Assembly: GCA_954871525.1 (NCBI GenBank)
Contig: OX940866.1
Coordinates: 14,965,001 to 15,029,000, forward strand
DNA: 64,000 nt
DNA from: Parietaria judaica
Taxonomy: Eukaryota > Streptophyta > Magnoliopsida > Rosales > Urticaceae
Direction: 5' to 3'
Each line of letters begins with the position of its first letter. Positions within the stretch are counted from its first letter, which is position 1. Positions 25,701-35,965 of the stretch are shown here, in pieces. The position numbers were made by a program, and so were the translations under genes. The notes under the pieces are model-generated. The model saw only the letters and a program-made list of their open reading frames with translations. It made no database searches and was not told the DNA's origin.

Positions 25701-26112
25701 GGATGATCCGCTGCAGCCTGAAGAGCCCACCGATTTCTGAAGGAACTCTCCCGTGAAAGTCGTTCCTGCTGAGGTCGATGAGCTTCAGGAAAGTGAGATT
25801 TCCTATATCCGGTGACATGGAACCGCGCAATTCAAGCGCTGGAAGCTCGATAGCAACAACTCTGCCAGGATGGCGGCGGCTGCAAGTGACGGCCCGCCAT
25901 CTGCAGAATGCAGCGGAGTCATTCCATGCGCTCAGGACGCCGAGCGGGTCGTCGGAAATTCCTCTTTTGAACTCGAGAAGAGCCAAATGGTCTGTTTCGT
26001 TGCCCGATGCATTGGCGAATTTGTATTGCTTTATCGAAAGGGTTATAATTACAATGGAGGAAATAATTTTAATGAGATGAAAAACTGCAAGATTGAGTTG
26101 AGAGAGCTTCAT
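22566..26112 (-). pseudogene. LRR receptor-like kinase (subfamily XII type), frameshifted and 3'-truncated
   Basis: From ATG 26112: signal peptide, N-terminal LRR cap (DHLALLEFKRGI; FCRWRAVTC), about twenty LRRs of the plant N-LTG-IP type, paired cysteine cap (LCGGILELQMPPC), transmembrane helix (IIISSACLFIVLLSS), then kinase: IGLGRFGSVYKG, AIKVLK, HCDLKPSNIML, DFGLARIL. Cys instead of Arg before the catalytic Asp makes it a non-RD kinase, as in FLS2, EFR and Xa21 immune receptors. Exon 1 is 26112-23410; the intron is 23409-22695 (GTAACA...TCAG), joining GYATP to [18 protein letters not shown] in exon 2. One extra A in the run at 24514-24520 shifts the frame in the last LRRs. Exon 2 keeps the start of subdomain XI ([14 protein letters not shown]), then hits LTR sequence and a stop, so the C-terminal lobe end is lost. 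Pseudogene, unless the homopolymer is a sequencing error and a truncated receptor is made. Confidence 0.9.
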
Positions 26113-26580
26113 GATTTGCTTTCAATGAGAAATACTAGTGAGAGGTAAGGCATGTAAGTATGTAATGGAATTTGGTCAACAGTGTTTACATCTACGTAAT
26201 AAAAAAAATTAAATTAATAATCTCGATTAAATAATATTTTTATTTTGTCGCGACTTTAAATAACATCACTAGACTAGATTGTACTTCCATAAATTAATAA
26301 GTTCGATAAAATAATAAAATTCTCTGAACTAGACAATATTAATTTATAAAGATTCCGCTCTACTTGCAAATAGAGGATGCCGGGTATTGTGTCAATATTT
26401 GTTACATTAGTATGAGATTATTTTTCATGAAGAATTAGTAATGGATAAATTTAATGACAATTATCATATCATACAGTTAACCTCGGAGAGTAATAAATTT
26501 ATATAGAAATTTAATAATTTTCTTTTTTCAACTCATTCATATAAAATACATAACAGTACTTTGAAATTTGAATACTTTTA
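26113..26580. other. Intergenic AT-rich sequence
   Basis: This is the upstream flank of the receptor kinase pseudogene up to the MULE insertion. I see no gene. The target duplicate TACTTTTA of the MULE occupies 26573-26580. Confidence 0.6.
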
Positions 26581-26730
26581 GGGAAACTTGAAAAAATGTC
26601 ACAAAAAAACACCATAATTCAAGTTTTGAACCCATATTGAAAAAATACATAATTTTAAACTTTGCCCAATTTTTGACGATTTTGCCCCTGATTAATTAAT
26701 ACCCACTTCAATTAACTCACATAATTATTT
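26581..26730 (+). repeat. MULE-1 left terminal inverted repeat
   Basis: It pairs with 35396-35545 at roughly 90 percent by eye. The first 59 bp are almost identical, and similarity fades after ATTAATTAATACCCAC. Confidence 0.9.
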
Positions 26731-28022
26731 TTGCCCTAACTTTAATTAGCCCACCTTTTCTCGCACATCCCCTTCTCCTTTCTCGCAGAAACCAACCTCG
26801 ACAAACACAGACCCTTCTCCTTTCTCTGAAACCTCCGACTTCCATCTCTCCTTTCTCGCACAAACTCAAACCTCCGCCCAAATCGCACGGTTTCCGGCGC
26901 TCCAGAGGACTCGCCTGCACTCGCCTGGACTCGCCTCGCAAGCAGTTGGCCTTCGGCAGGACTCGCCTCGCAAGCAGTTGGCCTCCGGGCGGTGGTTTCC
27001 GACCTCCAATGCTTTGTTTCAGAGGTTCGTTTTATGTTTTAGGGTTTGATTTACAATAGTTAGGGCTTTCAATGTATGATTTAGGGTTTGATTTGTAGTG
27101 TTAGGGTAAAAAAAAAAAAGAGTCATTGCATTTAGTGTTCGGGTAAAAAAGGACTAAACTTTGTTTGAATTTGCAGCTCATTTAGCATCAAAGATCGGTT
27201 TTTATCTCTTGCATTTAGAGATCGGTTTCTGTCTCTTTTTAAGATAGCATTGAAGTTAATATGAGTTGAGTTTGTGTTATGAATTATTCTGTTTTCATTT
27301 ATTTTAATGGAGGTAATTTCGTCCTTATAGGAGCTGTTGGGATTGCCTTTGCTAACCCGACAGATCTTGTGAAGGTCAGGTTGCAAGCTGAATGAAAGCT
27401 TGTTCGAACTGTTAAGGTTCATCAAAATTCAAGGTGAAGTGAGGGGATTCTGTGTACAAACGCATGATCAATTGTTCCATCAAAACTCTAAAGAATGAAT
27501 CTAATTTGCTTGCATATTGTGATTTTAGGATTTGATAGAAAAATTAGGGCATTTTACATGTTTTAGTTTGAAGGTTTTAGGGTTGAGTTGGAGTTGACTT
27601 TGCTAGACACGGGTAGGCTTTTTTTGCAAATGCAGTGAGTGTTAGTGAGCTATTGGCATTCCTATGACTTCCATCGGTCTGTTTCAGAGGTTCGTTTTAT
27701 GTTGGGATTTAGGGTTTGATTTACAATGTTAGGGCTTTCAAAGTATGATTTAGGATTTGATTTGCATTTAGAATTAGTATGTGTGTTGCATTTAGGGTTT
27801 CGTGGGTTGATGCTGTGTTTAGGAATCAGTATTTAGTGTTTTGGAATTCTTGATGTTGTGAATTGGTTGTAGTGGAACTTGTGCATTCCATCTGTTTGAT
27901 AAAATGTCTAAATTAGGGTCTGTTTTACAGAGGAAAAAACATGTTTCTTGCATTTTTAGGGAAGTTTTAGGGGATGATTTTATCGATTATTTATCATGTT
28001 TTATTTGCGTTATGATTCGCAG
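26731..28022 (+). promoter_or_regulatory. MULE-1 left subterminal region / leader of the protease gene
   Basis: This 1.3-kb noncoding stretch has a CT-rich segment (26740-26880) and a 32-bp-period repeat of GGACTCGCCTCGCAAGCAG (26927 and 26959). It also has a direct duplication of about 85 bp (27016-27100 and 27681-27762, starting GTTTCAGAGGTTCG) rich in TTAGGGTTTGATTT. The coding start at 28023 directly follows CGCAG, a plausible 3' splice site, so a 5'-UTR intron is likely. Confidence 0.5.
27330..27404 (+). pseudogene. Captured exon fragment resembling a mitochondrial uncoupling protein
   Basis: After a plausible acceptor (CTTATAG), one frame reads GAVGIAFANPTDLVKVRLQAE, then TGA, then KL. 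In plant uncoupling proteins of the mitochondrial carrier family the corresponding stretch is G-A-L-G-I-(A/T)-(I/V)-A-N-P-T-D-L-V-K-V-R-L-Q-A-E-G-K-L (from memory), so the TGA sits where a glycine codon GGA is expected. The P-x-D-x-x-x-x-R carrier signature is present. The fragment is about 75 bp with no further carrier sequence around it. Transposon capture of a host exon piece, as in Pack-MULEs, is the likely origin. Confidence 0.7.
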
Positions 28023-31000
28023 ATGGATTACGTAGTTGGTGAAACCGAGCGACATTCACATCGAGTGTGGTACCGCGGCAGCACTCGTTTAGACAACATC
28101 ATCAAGTCTTTCCGAGAACATAATCTGTTGGATAGGGTGCTTGCTACTCCGTTCGGCCAGTTCTTTGTAGAGCCCCGTCCAAAATTTTCGGGTGCACTGG
28201 TCCATCAAGTTCTATGTCGAAGAATTCCATCTCCAAGGTTCGATGAACTTCTCTTCAAATTCAATAAAATTATATGTAAATTCGGCCCTCGTGAGCTTGT
28301 TGCCGTCAACGGCTTAAAACTCAACGACAAAGCGACGAAAAAACGACCGAATTCGCAAAAACTTTTATTGGCTTCTTGTTTCCCCGACGTAAAAAATAAG
28401 ATAACGTATGGCGATTTGGAGAAGACGTTGACGGAGTGCACTGACCCCGAAGATGTATACAAGCTCGGGCTTTGTTGTTTTGTTGAGGGGGTGCTTTTGG
28501 GGACGCCACCGGATAAGTTTGTCCATCACGAGCATTTGGAAGATGTAGACGATGTGGATTACTTTTTATCCAAACCATGGGGCGAGTTGGTTTGGAATGT
28601 ATCCGCCAAGTCCTTTTGTCGGGAAATTAAGAAAGGCCGAGCAAAATCCAAAGGCGATGGCAAGTACTTATACCCCAAGTACGAGTTGACCGGATACGCC
28701 CCGATGCTTCAAGCTTGGGCGTGCAAAGTGGTCCCGCAGCTAGAAACCCTTGCTTCTACCATGAAACAAATATCTTCCACTGCAGTAGGTAATGTGCTCG
28801 ACGATGACAATGTAAGTTTTCGTACTTTTTTTTAGTTATTTCGAGGACAGTTTGTAGTAATAAATATTATTTTATTTAGCTATAGTAAGTGTGTTTTTTT
28901 AATGTATGAAGGTGGAGGTGCTCCCTTTCATTGTAGCAGGGCGTGAAGAGGAGAACATGTCACCTTCAAAGGGCGTTTCCACACCAAGTTCTCCGTCGAA
29001 GAAGCCATCAGCCCGGTCTAGAGATGGACATGAAACAGAGGTACCGCTGCCCCCTCGTCACTCAATTGAGTCCTCAAGCATAATCAAGATGCTTGATGAC
29101 ATTAAGAAAAAACAAGAGGCCGAAGCTGCAAAATTTGACGAATTTTTACGGAAACAAGAAGTGCAAGAGGCAAATATCCTTGACTTGGTACGTTATATTT
29201 ATATTCGTACATTTATTATATATAATTTTACCAATAGCTATATTTTGTTGAATCTGTAATAATGAAATGTTGAATTGTATTTTTTTTTTTTGGCAGACCA
29301 AGAAAACAAGCATAATTTTTAAGATTGTTCGTGATTTTGTTGAGTATAATCCCCATCTCAAACAAATGCCGATCCCCAAGAAACACCCACCTACCGACCC
29401 GACACCACCTCCCAAGCAACCCGACCCAGCCACCGAGCCCAGCCCGAAAAGATCAAAACCGAGTCCTACAGAAAACATATCCCACAAGAACCTTGACCCT
29501 ATCCCGAAGAAATCAAACCCGAGTCCCAAGAAACCTGACCCATCTCCGGAAACAAGCCCACGGAAACATTACCCGACAAGAAGCACGACCCCCAAGAAAT
29601 CAGACTCTAGTCCCGAGAAGACCAAAGAACCCCGAAGCCTCAAGAAATCCGTCGCAATAAAGAGCCTTGCCCGGAGCCCGAAGAAACCAAACCCGAGTCC
29701 CAAGAAAACCGACCCATCTCCGGAGCCAAGCCTACGGAAGCAGTATCCGACAAGAAGCACGACTCCCAAGAAAGCAGTCGCAATAAAGAGCCCGCAACGT
29801 GTTAGAGCCCGGAAAGGGGTTATCTTGACGCAATCTCAGCCATCTCAAGGATCTTTGAGTGAAAACATAATGTTCGATGCATTGATTCATGAGATAGAGC
29901 ACGAAGATACGAACCAACCCTCTCAAGAAATAATTGTCTCTCCCCTTGTTCCGATACCAGTGCAGATAGTAGATCCAATTGAGGTTGCGGATGACTCGCC
30001 GTTGATGGAGACGCCACCGGCGAAGAGGAAACGGAAGGCCCCAAATATGGATGACTTTACCAACCTGGACACTGAGACGCTGAAAAGGAGATCAGAACCG
30101 TACGTGTTCAAAGTTGTCGTACCGCCTACCAAGAGCCATCTCACTACATTGAAAAGGTGGATTAAACAAGGGACACCCGAAAAGTGGAAGTGCATACAAG
30201 GAGAGGAGAATGGAAGCTGGTTTACGGAACTACTAACTCCACGTACATGGATTAATACTACGGTATTTTCTAAACTTTGCAATATTTGTTCTTTGGGTTA
30301 ATCTAGGAAAATATGGGACAATTATTGTGTTAACCAGGGACAATATTTGCGTAAAATATGGGACAGTTAGTGTGTTAACCAGGGACAACAAATTTTGGGC
30401 AGTTTATATCTAATTATTGGTTATACTTTGTCTTTTTGCAGCACATTGATGCAGTGATGTGTTTGTTTCGACGTCGTCGTCGAAGCGTGTATTTCAAAGG
30501 ATATAAACAGCATATCAGGAACATGTGTCCGTACTGGACGAGCTCGCTCATGGAGAAAATGCAACGATGGAAAGAGGACCCAAGTTGCGATCCTAAACTA
30601 GCCCAGATGAAATGGGCTGTAACCGGAGATCATGAAACTGCCCATGCGAGTTGGAAAAATTTGGAAAACATATGTTTCGTCGTGAATGTCCAGGAATCGC
30701 ATTGGGTTTGTGTAGTTGCTGATTTGAAATATTGGAGGCTGGAAGTCTACGATAGTGATCCGGGGTGTTGCAGTGACAGCTGTCTCGAATCGTTGCTAGA
30801 ACACTTAGGCAGCGGTATACTTGGGATGCTTAAGATATGCGGATGCACTACTATGCACTTGAATGCTGCTGCTAAACCATTCAAGGTTGTGCGTATGAAA
30901 AGTCACGTTGTTCCGGTAGCGAAAAGAAAGTAAGTAATTATGTTTGAAAGAAGGAAGATATATTTACTTCTAATTGAAACTCGCTAATAGTTTTTTTTTT

Positions 31001-31064
31001 CAGCGGCGATTGTGGCATATTCGCATTGAAGCATGTGGAAACATCATGCATGGCGAGCCAATGA
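28023..31064 (+). CDS. ULP1-like cysteine protease gene of MULE-1 (C48 family, Kaonashi type)
   Basis: Five exons with consensus GT-AG junctions: 28023-28811, 28912-29187, 29297-30262, 30442-30929, 31004-31064; phases join cleanly to 859 codons. Residues 1-260 (YRGSTRLDNIIKSFREHNLL; FGPRELVAVNGLKL) resemble the DUF1985-type N-terminal domain common in plant transposon ULP1-like proteins. Exon 2 encodes a charged, probably coiled-coil segment. Exon 3 has a Pro/Ser/Lys-rich tract with SPKK repeats. Exons 4 and 5 carry the protease core: catalytic His (SHWVCVV), Asp (VYDSDPG) and Cys (GDCGIFALKHVE). A known family activity is deSUMOylation; the role in transposition is unknown. Nine codons after GDCGIFALKHVE the frame stops at 31064, while another frame (HGEPMTEVHSDNIKDFRAAY, to 31162) continues the expected tail. 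A one-base deletion near 31040 is likely, so the C-terminus is altered. Confidence 0.82.
30316..30400 (+). repeat. Phased GGACA words in intron 3 of the protease gene
   Basis: GGACA occurs at 30316, 30338, 30361 and 30383, spaced 22, 23 and 22 bp, within phrases such as AATATGGGACA and TTAACCAGGGACA. It is the same word, phase and orientation as the array at 31223-31680. Confidence 0.75.
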
Positions 31065-31207
31065 CTGAAGTCCACAGCGACAATATCAAAGATTTTAGAG
31101 CGGCATATGATGTTGATGTGTGGTTAGGCAACGAAAGAGTGGTGAATAACATTTGTCCTTGACTTAATCTATTGTAAGCTAAAGAATTCAGTATAACACT
31201 TGTCCCG

Positions 31208-31680
31208 GTTTTGTATAAAACACAGGACAATTGTTGAAAAATATGGGACTGTTATAATGTAAGTCCTGGACATTAATCATCGTAAGTAGGGACAATATTT
31301 GGGAAAAATATGGGACAGTTTTTGTGTAAACCAGGACAAGTTTTTGTCTTCACCAGGGACAGGTTTTTATGTTTACCGTGGACAGTTATTGTGCTGTCCA
31401 GGGACAATTTTTGTATAAAACACGGGACAATTGTTGAAAAATATGGGACAGTTATAATGTAAGTCCTGGACATTAATCATCGTAAGTAGGGACAATATTT
31501 GGGAAAAATATGGGACAGCTTTTGTGTAAACCAGGACAAGTTTTTGTCTTCACCAGGGACAGGTTTTTATGTTTACCGTGGACAGTTATTGTGCTGTCGA
31601 GGGACAATTTTTGTATAAAACACGGGACAATTGTTGAAAAATATGGGACAATTTTTTTTTATATTCCGAGGGACAATATT
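31208..31680 (+). repeat. 200-bp tandem repeat built of about nine GGACA words per unit
   Basis: A 200-bp unit is repeated just over twice (TTGTTGAAAAATATGGGAC at 31231, 31431 and 31631). Within it GGACA words recur every 20-24 bp (for example 31223, 31246, 31266, 31289, 31312, 31332, 31356, 31379, 31401). The 22-bp monomer is not a multiple of three and has stops in all frames, so it is not a protein repeat. It lies between the convergent ends of the two MULE-1 genes. Confidence 0.85.
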
Positions 31681-31849
31681 CAGGCAGATTCATTCTTACT
31701 TAAAAATTCGGGCAAAATATATTCCACAAAATATATTCCATAAAATATATATTCAGGCATATACATGTAATAATTCCACAAAATCCTACGAATAATTCCA
31801 CATAATATATTCCACAAAATATTTTCCACAAAATATATTCCACAAAATC
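31681..31849. repeat. ATATTCCACAAAAT short repeats after the transposase stop
   Basis: Several copies of AAATATATTCCACAAAAT and CCTACGAATAATTCCACA occur between the GGACA array and the transposase stop codon. This is probably the 3' untranslated region of the transposase transcript. Confidence 0.55.
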
Positions 31850-34391
31850 CTACGAATAATTCCACACAATTACCCCCCTTGATTTACATGTTACTCGGTT
31901 ATGACCTAGCAGTCCACAGTTCGAGCACTTTCTACGCTCCACAATGATTTCACCTTGCGACGGTCGACGCTTTGTCGGACGCCTTCCCCCCTTTTGTTTC
32001 TTTGGACGACCTGCCCGTTTTCTCTCTAGGGGAACTCCAACATGAATGTTCTTCAAATTTTCTGGCAGCACCCAATTACACTCATCACCAACTGGATATA
32101 TCACACCTTCGTAGCAACTCCTTCAATTTAAAAACAAGATAGTTAAATAAAACAACAAACAATAGATCAAAAAAGGAAAAACTTAAACATATACCTGTAC
32201 ATCTCGAGCAAATAAAACGGCGAACAATATGTGTAGTTGCCTAAATTGCGTATGAGGGCAGCAGCCGCAACGTGAACGCAAGGAATACCAATTGCTTGGA
32301 ACTCGCCACATTCACACTCTTTTGTCCTTAGATCTACAACGAAACTGCCCGACGGTGTAATGACTTCGAATTCAAGCGTATCGAGATTATGAATAGTTAA
32401 CAGTCGCGCTGCATCAAGGGTGTCTTTCAACTCTTTCTCGAGTTTGGGTACAAGAGTTGAAGTGTTATTTTGACCTACGGTTCGCTTCTCATAAAACCAA
32501 TGTTGGAGAGTAAACCGAAGGTATTCAAACATATTTGTTATCGGAAATGTCCTGGCAATCTTAAGAACAGAGTTAAAACTTTCCGCATAATTACTCGTCA
32601 TGGCGTCGTACCTGTTACCGCCGAAATGAATACGTGTCCAATACGGAAAGCCAATTTCTTCCATATATACTGCTACATCTGGGTAATGGTTCCTCAACAA
32701 GTTCCAGTAGTATTCAAAGTCGCTCATCCGAAAAGCGTACGCAGCATTAAACACCAATTTGGTCGGATCTTCACTTTTAAACGTATGGATGATGTTCCTT
32801 TTGAGGTGGGCCTAACAAAAACCGTGATGAGCATGAGGGAAAATGGTCTTCACCGCAAAAATTATACTGTCGTGCCTATCGGAAATAATGGCTAGATCTT
32901 CAATGGGCCCGATGGCTTCCTTTAACTTCGTCAGAAAATAAACCCAAGAGTCATTGTCTTCAATATCTACAACTCCATACGCGATAGGAAACAACCTTGT
33001 TTCACCATCAAGTGCCACCGCCGTTAACAATTGACCACCATACTTGCTCTTGATGAAGGTGCCATCCACGCATATCATTGGCCGACACGTTTTAAATCCT
33101 TGTAAACAAACTCCAACGGCAGCAAAGGCATATTTGAAATCACCCGCTTCCATCACAAAATCAGTTATCGATCCCAAATTCTTTTCCTCCATCACATGCA
33201 AGTAGCGTGGTAACTTCGAGTACGAATCCTCGGGTGTGCCCATTGCGTATTCTATGGCTTTTTCTTTGCATCTACATGCCTTCTCATATGTTAGCTTAAC
33301 ACCGTAATGCCTTTTCAAATCTTCATGCAAAGCCTTTGGCGTGAACGGTGAGCCCGTAGTAGAAAACTTATCCTTATAAATCTGCCCAAGAACTCGGGGA
33401 GCTGCTTGCTTATGCTCTAGCTGACAACGATCAAGGGAGCAAGTATGTTCGTGGACAAACCGAGTTATCTTATACAATGGTGCGGTTTTAATAAGTACCC
33501 GTGCATTCAATTTCCACGTGCATGTATTGTCCTTGCACCTCACATGCCATAATTCCGGGTTAGATTTGGATACTCTAAACTGAAAGTTATTTTTAATCGC
33601 GTGAATTGACAGTTTAATCTGCAACTCCTTCAAATTTTTAAATATCTTTCCCTCTGAAAACTCAAACAATGTACCTTTACACGACGACTCGGGATATGAC
33701 TGTAGATCCTCCGCATAAAACCGTGGGTTAACCCATAAACGGTCATCCACATCTTGCGTCGAGGTCGGGAAATACTCGGGCACATCGCTTCGGGCATCAG
33801 AAGAAGATAGGAACTAGGGCACGGTACTTTGGGGATTTGAAGAGGATGGGAACTCGGGCATGGTATGTCTTCGAGATGGTTCAAAATCAGGGACTAGCTG
33901 GACATCAACGTCCACGATGGCATCATTGTCGTCTGCTAAATGAACTTCGTGACAAACATTTTCTTCACACCGCTCTGAAGATGGCATTGCAATTAACTTT
34001 TTCAATACTGGAGTTACGTAGAGTATGTTCTTTCCACGGCGAACAATATCAAGTATCTGACGATCAACATCCAACTCAACAGGTCGACATCCGTGCTGCA
34101 ACAGTTTTACCTCAATTCTGAGATCATACACCCGCTCATCCACCCCAAGTCTTTCATACAACTGATCCATCAACTGTGTGTGACTAATGTCCATCGGCGC
34201 TAATAAAAAACTATTCTTCGCATTGGTGTAGTTCCACTTCTCATTTTCAAGAACCCACTCGCCATCATATTCCAAATATACATCCAAATCTGTTTTCACG
34301 GGAAAGTACAAAATCAATTAAGAAAAAGCAAGGACAATCACAAAAAAATGGACATAAATAAGAATCAAATCATACCCATTGGTTTTGACAT
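31850..34391 (-). pseudogene. MURA/MuDR-type transposase of MULE-1 with two in-frame stops
   Basis: Three exons: 34391-34376 (MSKPM), 34289-32195, 32120-31850, with introns of 86 and 74 bp and GT-AG ends. Order along the protein: PB1-like N-terminal domain (LDVYLEYDGEWV); MuDR DNA-binding domain (LKELQIKLSIHAIKNNFQF, CTWKLNARV); MULE transposase core with Asp in CVDGTFIKSKYGGQLL, Asp in ISDRHDSI and Glu in SNYAESFNS; SWIM zinc finger (CECGEFQAIGIPCVHV); and a C-terminal basic stretch (RAGRPKK) with CCHC knuckle (CSNCGLLGHNRVTC). Protein length is about 800 codons, usual for full MURA proteins. TAG at 33814-33816 falls between the N-terminal domain and the DNA-binding domain; TAG at 32812-32814 falls after HAHHGFC inside the catalytic core. 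The frame is otherwise continuous, so inactivation seems recent. Confidence 0.92.
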
Positions 34392-34498
34392 GGTGCCGAT
34401 GGGTCTATGACAATGTTGATAAGAAACTCTAAACGAAAATCTGAAACAAAAGAGAAGAATGTTAATCGTACAACCTCCCACAAAACTGCCCAGAAAAC

Positions 34499-34905
34499 TG
34501 TCCCTAAATAACCCAAAACTGTCCCCGAAATCCAAATTACTGTCCCAAAAAAATGAAGAAACTGTCCTAATACAACCTTCAAGTGATCTGCCCAGAAAAT
34601 TGTCCCTAAAATACCAAAAACTGTCCCCAAAATGCAAATTAATGTCCCAAAGGATCATAAGCAACTGTCCCAAGAATGTGACTCATACCACCTTCAAGTG
34701 AACTGCCCAGAAAATTGTCCCTAAATTACCAAAAACTGTCCCCAAAATGCAAATTACTGTCCCCAAGGATCATAAGAAACTGTCCCAAGAACGTGACTCA
34801 TACAACCTTCAAGTGAACTGCCCAGAAAACTGTCCCTAAATTACCAAAAAGTGTCCCCAGAATGCAAAATATTGTCCCTTAGATCTGAAGAAACTGTCCC
34901 GATTC
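34499..34905 (-). repeat. Phased TGTCC (GGACA on minus strand) array upstream of the transposase
   Basis: TGTCC words start at 34499, 34520, 34541, 34563; 34601, 34622, 34643, 34666; 34716, 34737, 34758, 34781; and 34831, 34852, 34873, 34895. These are groups of four spaced 21-23 bp, each led by CTGCCCAGAAAA. The groups repeat every 102-115 bp. This is the same word as the array at 31208-31680 but inverted, so the two arrays bracket the transposase gene. Confidence 0.85.
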
Positions 34906-35395
34906 CTCAACATCGAACCCCAACCTCCCAAGCCCACGCCAAAAATTGTAACAAAGTTCCTAACAAAGCCTTCCAGAGAAAAAAAACCTAAACTTCATGC
35001 AACTTAATGAAGAAAAATACCAAAACTAACAAGGATTCCATATCCTAACTTAGTGAAGAAAAATAAACCCTAGAATAAAAGCAAACCAACAAGAAATCAA
35101 ACCAAGCTAAATCAATCGAAAGAATCATAGAGAAAACGAACGAACCTCATGCAAAATCAAACGAAAATGAGCGAGAGGAGAAGGGAGACTCACGGCGGAC
35201 TCACGGAGAGGACTTGCGTACGGCGGACTCGCGATGGAGGCACGTGGTTCGGTGGTCGGAAGATGTTTGAGTTCGAGTTGCTGCTCGAGTTTTGTGTGGG
35301 TTCGAGTTCTGTGTGGGTTGCCTTGGTCGAGTTGTGTGTGCGATGGGAAGGGAAGACACGGGAAGGAAGGAAGAGAGGAGAGAGAAGGAGAGGGC
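34906..35395 (-). promoter_or_regulatory. MULE-1 right subterminal region
   Basis: AT-rich sequence, then a purine-rich segment (35165-35395; GAGAGGAG, GGAAGGAAGG) that mirrors the CT-rich segment near the left end. It shares CGGCGGACTCGC-like words with it. It is probably the promoter and 5' leader of the transposase gene. No gene is visible. Confidence 0.45.
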
Positions 35396-35545
35396 AAATT
35401 AATTATTTGGGTTAATTAATGTGGGTGTTAATTAATAGGGGTAAAATCGTCAAAAATTGGGCAAAGTTTAGAAACATGTATTTTTTTAATATGGGTTCAA
35501 AACTTGAATTATGGTGTTTTTTTGTGACATTTTTTCAAGTTTCCC
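35396..35545 (-). repeat. MULE-1 right terminal inverted repeat
   Basis: Reverse complement of 26581-26730. The outer 59 bp differ at one position by eye. It is followed by target duplicate TACTTTTA. Confidence 0.9.
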
Positions 35546-35965
35546 TACTTTTATAGTAGGAGTACAGAGTTTCGTTAAACACATGATTCCTGCTTTTTTT
35601 TTTTTTTTTTTTAAAGACTTCCTCATTATCACAATTATCTGTCATTAAGTTACTTAACTATATTTTATTGCTTGTATATTTGTTAATTTCTTCTTTGATT
35701 GACTTATCCTAAAAACTATACATGTTATGACTTATGAGTATGACAAGGTATAAATTTTATAATTAATGATTTCTTCAGAATTTATTATTTTTCTTCTTTG
35801 TGACCTCTCATTTTCTTAAACCTTTGACTCTGAATTTCTACTTGATGACACCAATTCCATTTTTTTTAATATAAATTTAGATTTTCGTATTTTTAACGTT
35901 GTGTCTCTACTTAAATAAAGGAACAAAATTACAGAGGAAACATTGAGATGCTTTGTTATAGGGTG
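35546..35965. other. Intergenic, AT-rich
   Basis: There is a poly-T run at about 35596-35612 and no recognisable gene or RNA. Confidence 0.5.

Larger units (their letters stand above)
26581..35545. mobile_element. Mutator-like element (MULE-1) with transposase and ULP1-like protease genes
   Basis: The ends GGGAAACTTGAAAAAATGTC... and their reverse complement at 35545 form terminal inverted repeats of about 150 bp. TACTTTTA flanks both sides (26573-26580, 35546-35553), an 8-bp target duplication close to the usual 9 bp of Mutator elements. Inside: a short fragment resembling an uncoupling-protein exon, a ULP1-like protease gene (plus strand), phased GGACA arrays and a MURA-type transposase gene (minus strand). 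The two genes converge on 31163-31849. Plant MULEs carrying ULP1-like genes are known (Kaonashi/KI group in Arabidopsis, similar elements in melon). With two stops in the transposase and a frameshift in the protease, this copy is probably immobile by itself, though its ends look intact. Confidence 0.93.

Noticed and set aside
24120..26148. Plus-strand open frames of 70-137 codons across the receptor kinase region
   Set aside because: They are antisense shadows of the LRR and kinase coding sequence, with no domain of their own.
31208..31680. CRISPR-like regular repeats
   Set aside because: The spacing is regular but the units are degenerate 22-mers inside a 200-bp tandem repeat, in a plant transposon, with no unique spacers or cas genes.
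32812..32830. TTTTTGTTAG before GCC as a real 3' splice site in the transposase
   Set aside because: The bases before it encode the conserved HAHHGFC segment in frame and no donor would leave the core intact, so TAG is read as a stop.
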